Shown here in pieces: positions 5,986-8,130 of a stretch of DNA of 8,130 nt (its first letter is position 1; every line of letters starts with the position of its first letter). Where the stretch lies: contig JASEGY010000147.1 in the NCBI GenBank assembly GCA_030019105.1, positions 1-8,130 of the forward strand, written 5' to 3'. A program made the translations under genes and the position numbers. The DNA comes from a bacterium (GTDB lineage Bacteria; UBA9089; JASEGY01). The notes below the pieces were generated by a model that was not told the DNA's origin, did no database searches, and saw only the letters and a list, made by a program, of their open reading frames with translations.

Positions 5986-7071
5986 AGATTTGTAGCCTGG
6001 GAAACGACCAGGCGTTGTAATCTTTCCTGTCTGCACTGCCGGGCAGGGGCGGTGGATAAGCCTTATGATGGTGAATTATCCACTTCCGAAGCCCTGACTA
6101 TGATCGATCAGATCCGGGAGGTGGGCCAGCCGACTTTGATCCTCACCGGCGGTGAACCCCTCCTGCGAGAGGATATATTTGACCTGGCGGCTTACGGAAT
6201 AGAAAAGGGCCTTAAGGTGGTCATGTCCCCTAACGGACTGCTCCTGACCAGGGAGGTGGCTAAAAAGCTGGTTGAGATAGGTATACCTCGAATATCAATC
6301 AGCCTCGACGGCCCTGACGCAGAGTCTCACGACAGATTAAGGGGTGTGCCGGGCGCCTTTGAAGGGGTGCTTGCCGGGATAAGGGCGGCCAAATCAGAAG
6401 GCCTGGCGTTTCAGATAAATACGACTGTTACCAGGCAGAATTGTGACCGGATAGAGAACGTAATGAATCTGGCGGTCGAGTTAGGCGCGGCCGCCTGCCA
6501 TGCCTTTTTCCTTGTCCCAACCGGCCGGGGAGAAGGTCTTAAGGGAGAGGAATTGACCGGCCAGGAATATGAAGACATCCTGATCCGGTTCTACGAAGAG
6601 GGAAAGAGGGTTCCTATCCCAACCAGGGCGATATGCGCTCCCCATTATTTCAGAATTATTCGACAACGCGGCGGAAAAATTCAGGGAGGTCACTCTGGCA
6701 GGCAGGAACCAGCTTTCTTGGAGAAACCTGGTTCCTCTCAGGGAACTCACCCGGGAGGATTATCGACCCTTTACCGGGGATGTCTGGCAGCTACCTCTTT
6801 TTGTTTTATCTCCCATAGGGGGATTGTCTCACCTTGCGGTTATTTGGAGATTGAATGCGGGGATATAAGAGAGAAGACTTTCAAGGAAATATGGGAAGGC
6901 TCGACTATATTTAATGAATTAAGAAATCTGGCCGGCTATAAAGGCAAATGTGGTCGATGTAAATATTTAGCTGTTTGCGGTGGATGCCGGGCAAGGGCAT
7001 ATACTGAAACCGGAGACTACCTGGAGGAAGAACCTAACTGTATCTACGAAGAATTAACAATTAACAATTAA
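5962..7071 (+). CDS. ahbD: AhbD-type radical SAM/SPASM heme synthase (Fe-coproporphyrin III decarboxylase)
   Basis: AhbD decarboxylates two propionates of iron-coproporphyrin III to vinyls, the last step of the siroheme-dependent heme pathway of anaerobic bacteria and archaea. The protein has the radical SAM cluster C19xxxC23xxC26 in TRRCNLSCLHCRAGA, the TGGEPLLRED SAM-binding motif, SISLDGP, and FLVPTGRGEG. It also has a SPASM-type C-terminal region: C274, C292 in SPCGYL, C330/C333, CGGCRARAYTETGDYLEEEP (C339, C342) and C360. The near-complete AhbD signature makes me confident of the family; a NirJ-like relative is less likely. GTG 5962 is the only start available after the in-frame stop at 5950 and has no clear ribosome site. 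The tail LTINN is encoded by a heptamer repeat and replaces the usual end. Residues about 236-268 are a Gly/Ser-rich insert built around a DNA palindrome. No other ahb gene is in the window. Confidence 0.82.
   Translation: MKLETRNLRFVAWETTRRCNLSCLHCRAGAVDKPYDGELSTSEALTMIDQIREVGQPTLILTGGEPLLREDIFDLAAYGIEKGLKVVMSPNGLLLTREVAKKLVEIGIPRISISLDGPDAESHDRLRGVPGAFEGVLAGIRAAKSEGLAFQINTTVTRQNCDRIENVMNLAVELGAAACHAFFLVPTGRGEGLKGEELTGQEYEDILIRFYEEGKRVPIPTRAICAPHYFRIIRQRGGKIQGGHSGRQEPAFLEKPGSSQGTHPGGLSTLYRGCLAATSFCFISHRGIVSPCGYLEIECGDIREKTFKEIWEGSTIFNELRNLAGYKGKCGRCKYLAVCGGCRARAYTETGDYLEEEPNCIYEELTINN
6704..6736. repeat. Palindrome inside the ahbD coding sequence
   Basis: Arms 6704-6718 and 6722-6736 pair at 14 of 15 positions (one C-C mismatch) around a 3-base loop. 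In the ahbD frame it encodes RQEPAFLEKPGS, within a variable linker between the CAPHYFRI and RGCL motifs. It reads as a short repetitive element kept in frame. Confidence 0.85.
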
Positions 7072-7086
7072 CAATTATTAATTGAT
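7052..7086. repeat. 7-bp tandem repeat at the end of ahbD
   Basis: Three exact AATTAAC units (7052-7072) are followed by two degenerate ones (7073-7086). The repeat encodes the last residues (LTINN) and contains the stop codon at 7069-7071. Confidence 0.85.
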
Positions 7087-7214
7087 CTCGACTTTGGCCA
7101 TTTCACCAAAAGTTGAGTTGCCCGAATGATAAGGCTCTAACGACAATGAGTTAGGAATAAGCGAACTCATTATTTCGATTTAACATTACCTATTTCTGAT
7201 GGTTAGGCAAAAAG

Positions 7215-7418
7215 GGTGCTCCTCCGCTACTACTTTGATTTAGAAAAGGTGACACTCCTTTTAACATGCGCTATTTTTTTCAACGCAGAGACCACAGAGG
7301 TCACGCAGAGGACGCAGAGATTGAACTGCTTTTTCTCTGCGTCCTCTGCGTGACCTCTGCGGTCTCTGCGTTAATCTTTATCCGTCTTTCATAATCAAAG
7401 TAGTAGCGGGTGAGCACC
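7215..7418. repeat. 204-bp unit bounded by 26-bp inverted repeats
   Basis: Left arm 7215-7240 and right arm 7393-7418 are complementary at 24 of 26 positions. They enclose 152 bp that includes the long inner palindrome. It could be a non-autonomous mobile element or a large cruciform-forming repeat. A 9-base near-repeat (GATGGTTAG at 7198, GATGATTAG at 7419) flanks it imperfectly and may be chance. Confidence 0.8.
7282..7372. repeat. Long CGCAGAG palindrome with 39-bp arms
   Basis: Arms 7282-7320 and 7334-7372 pair at 38 of 39 positions around a 13-base loop. Each arm contains four GCAGAG-like motifs (or their complement CTCTGC) at 8-11-base spacing. The right side lacks a U-tract, so it is not a standard terminator. 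I recognise this as a type of dispersed intergenic repeat seen in various bacterial and archaeal genomes. Confidence 0.92.
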
Positions 7419-7450
7419 GATGATTAGATCCAGAGGTATAACACTTTATA

Positions 7451-7455
7451 GAGGT
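7451..7455 (+). promoter_or_regulatory. Ribosome binding site of the second radical SAM gene
   Basis: GAGGT lies 7 bases before ATG 7463 and fixes the start of an open frame that runs off the window edge. Confidence 0.6.
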
Positions 7456-7462
7456 TAAAATT

Positions 7463-8130
7463 ATGCTTAGCAAAATAAAAGACTTCTATATTCAATGGCA
7501 TATAACAGAAAGGTGTAATTTGCGATGTTCCCACTGCTATCAGGAAAATTATACAAGTAATGACTTAGAATGGGATGAGTTAAAAGAGATTGCGGATATA
7601 ATAGTCTTGACCTTGAAGAGATGGAATAAAACTGGTAGGATCGCACTAACTGGTGGTGAACCATTCTTTAGTAAACATCTCTATAAATTGTTACAGTTTT
7701 TTAATGAGTCAGAATGTATCTCTTATTTAACGATCCTTTCTAATGGAACTATGCTTACAGAAGAAGACATAAGTTGGCTAAAAAGAATTGCTAAGCTTAA
7801 AGAAATCCAAATATCCCTTGATGGGGCAATCCCTGAAACGCATAATAAGATACGAGGGGAGAATGTCTTTGAGAAAGTAATAGAAAATATAAGATTACTT
7901 CAAGGAAATAACATGGATGTAACTTTAATGTATACTTTGCATAGAGATAATGTGGAAGAAGTCCCACTGTTAATTGATTTAGCAATAAGAGAATCAGTTA
8001 ATGGTATAACAGTAGAAAGAATAACTCCTTGTGGGACAGGAAGAGACTTAAAAAATCTTGTTCTCTCTCCATTAGAGCGTGGATTTCGACAGGGCGCTAT
8101 CGGTTTTGTCTATTTTTTAAGCTTAGAAGT
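7463..8130 (+). CDS. Radical SAM protein, peptide-modifying-like (3' end outside window)
   Basis: ATG 7463 with ribosome site 7451-7455 opens a frame without stop to the right edge (222 complete codons). The start IQWHITERCNLRCSHCYQ carries the radical SAM cluster C18xxxC22xxC25. ALTGGEPFF is the SAM-binding GGEP motif, followed by LSNGTMLT, QISLDGAIPETHNKIRG and VERITPCGTGRD, all standard for the TIM-barrel core. The QWHIT...CYQ opening is reminiscent of SPASM-type peptide-maturing enzymes, but the C-terminal part that would show a SPASM domain is outside the window, so the substrate is unknown. It is much more A/T-rich than ahbD and only distantly similar in sequence, so it is not a duplicate. 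No candidate precursor peptide lies in the 391 bp upstream. Confidence 0.85.
   Translation, partial: MLSKIKDFYIQWHITERCNLRCSHCYQENYTSNDLEWDELKEIADIIVLTLKRWNKTGRIALTGGEPFFSKHLYKLLQFFNESECISYLTILSNGTMLTEEDISWLKRIAKLKEIQISLDGAIPETHNKIRGENVFEKVIENIRLLQGNNMDVTLMYTLHRDNVEEVPLLIDLAIRESVNGITVERITPCGTGRDLKNLVLSPLERGFRQGAIGFVYFLSLE

Larger units (their letters stand above)
7072..7462. other. Gene-free stretch rich in inverted repeats
   Basis: No convincing gene is present on either strand. Besides the heptamer tail and the two nested inverted repeats described separately, it holds an 8-bp hairpin with an 11-base loop (7145-7152 with 7164-7171) followed by T-rich sequence. That hairpin is possibly a weak transcription end for ahbD, although its stem is A/T-rich. 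A 6-bp stem (7244-7249 with 7257-7262) lies between the outer and inner left arms. I see no clear promoter. Confidence 0.6.

Noticed and set aside
7266..7394. 42-codon ORF across the GCAGAG palindrome
   Set aside because: It is wholly made of the inverted repeat; it has no ribosome site and its residues just mirror the repeat.
7198..7427. GATGGTTAG / GATGATTAG as target-site duplication of the 204-bp unit
   Set aside because: One mismatch, and the left copy is 8 bases away from the inverted repeat, so chance is likely.
8070..8130. Possible junction or frameshift near the right edge, where the radical SAM protein reads RGFRQGAIGF
   Set aside because: The frame stays open and the following VYFLSLE fits the family; too little sequence remains to support a breakpoint.

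Overview
The window looks like a patchwork accessory region from an anaerobic bacterium. The clearest metabolic marker is an AhbD-type radical SAM protein of the siroheme-dependent heme route, which is typical of anaerobes such as sulfate reducers. Base composition shifts along the window: the first gene and the last gene are A/T-rich, while the middle genes are more balanced. Together with the many repeats, this suggests a region assembled from several sources. The phylum cannot be fixed from the sequence alone.

Layout, all genes on the + strand. 1-704: 3' part of a gene for a long repetitive coiled coil joined to a PD-(D/E)XK-like nuclease domain. 751-1515: a cysteine-rich DUF5714-type protein. 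1510-1637: a 128-bp imperfect inverted repeat. 1686-1949: a small four-Cys protein of the kind found in gene cassettes. 1981-3322: a gene for an AlbA_2 / HATPase ATP-binding protein, split by a 150-bp MITE-like element (2380-2529) flanked by a 7-bp direct repeat. 3319-4302: a ParA-like ATPase overlapping that gene by 4 bp. 4320-4916: queH, a tRNA queuosine enzyme. 4918-5527: a HigB/RelE toxin with an HTH antitoxin. 5529-5577: a duplicated scrap of queH. 5624-5926: an orphan YgiT-type zinc-finger protein. 5962-7071: ahbD, with 7-bp tandem repeats at both ends and a palindrome inside the coding sequence. 7072-7462: a gene-free stretch holding two nested inverted repeats. 7463-8130: a second, different radical SAM protein running off the window.

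The likeliest under-described system is the AlbA_2/HATPase plus ParA-like pair. The two genes are translationally coupled and each matches a recognisable family whose joint job is, as far as I know, not established; in this copy the first gene is interrupted. The strongest direct observations are structural. Removing 157 bp precisely restores that gene's frame. A 46/49-identical queH fragment sits immediately after the antitoxin stop codon. Heptamer repeats encode both ends of AhbD. A 39-bp-arm palindrome is nested inside a 26-bp-arm inverted repeat.
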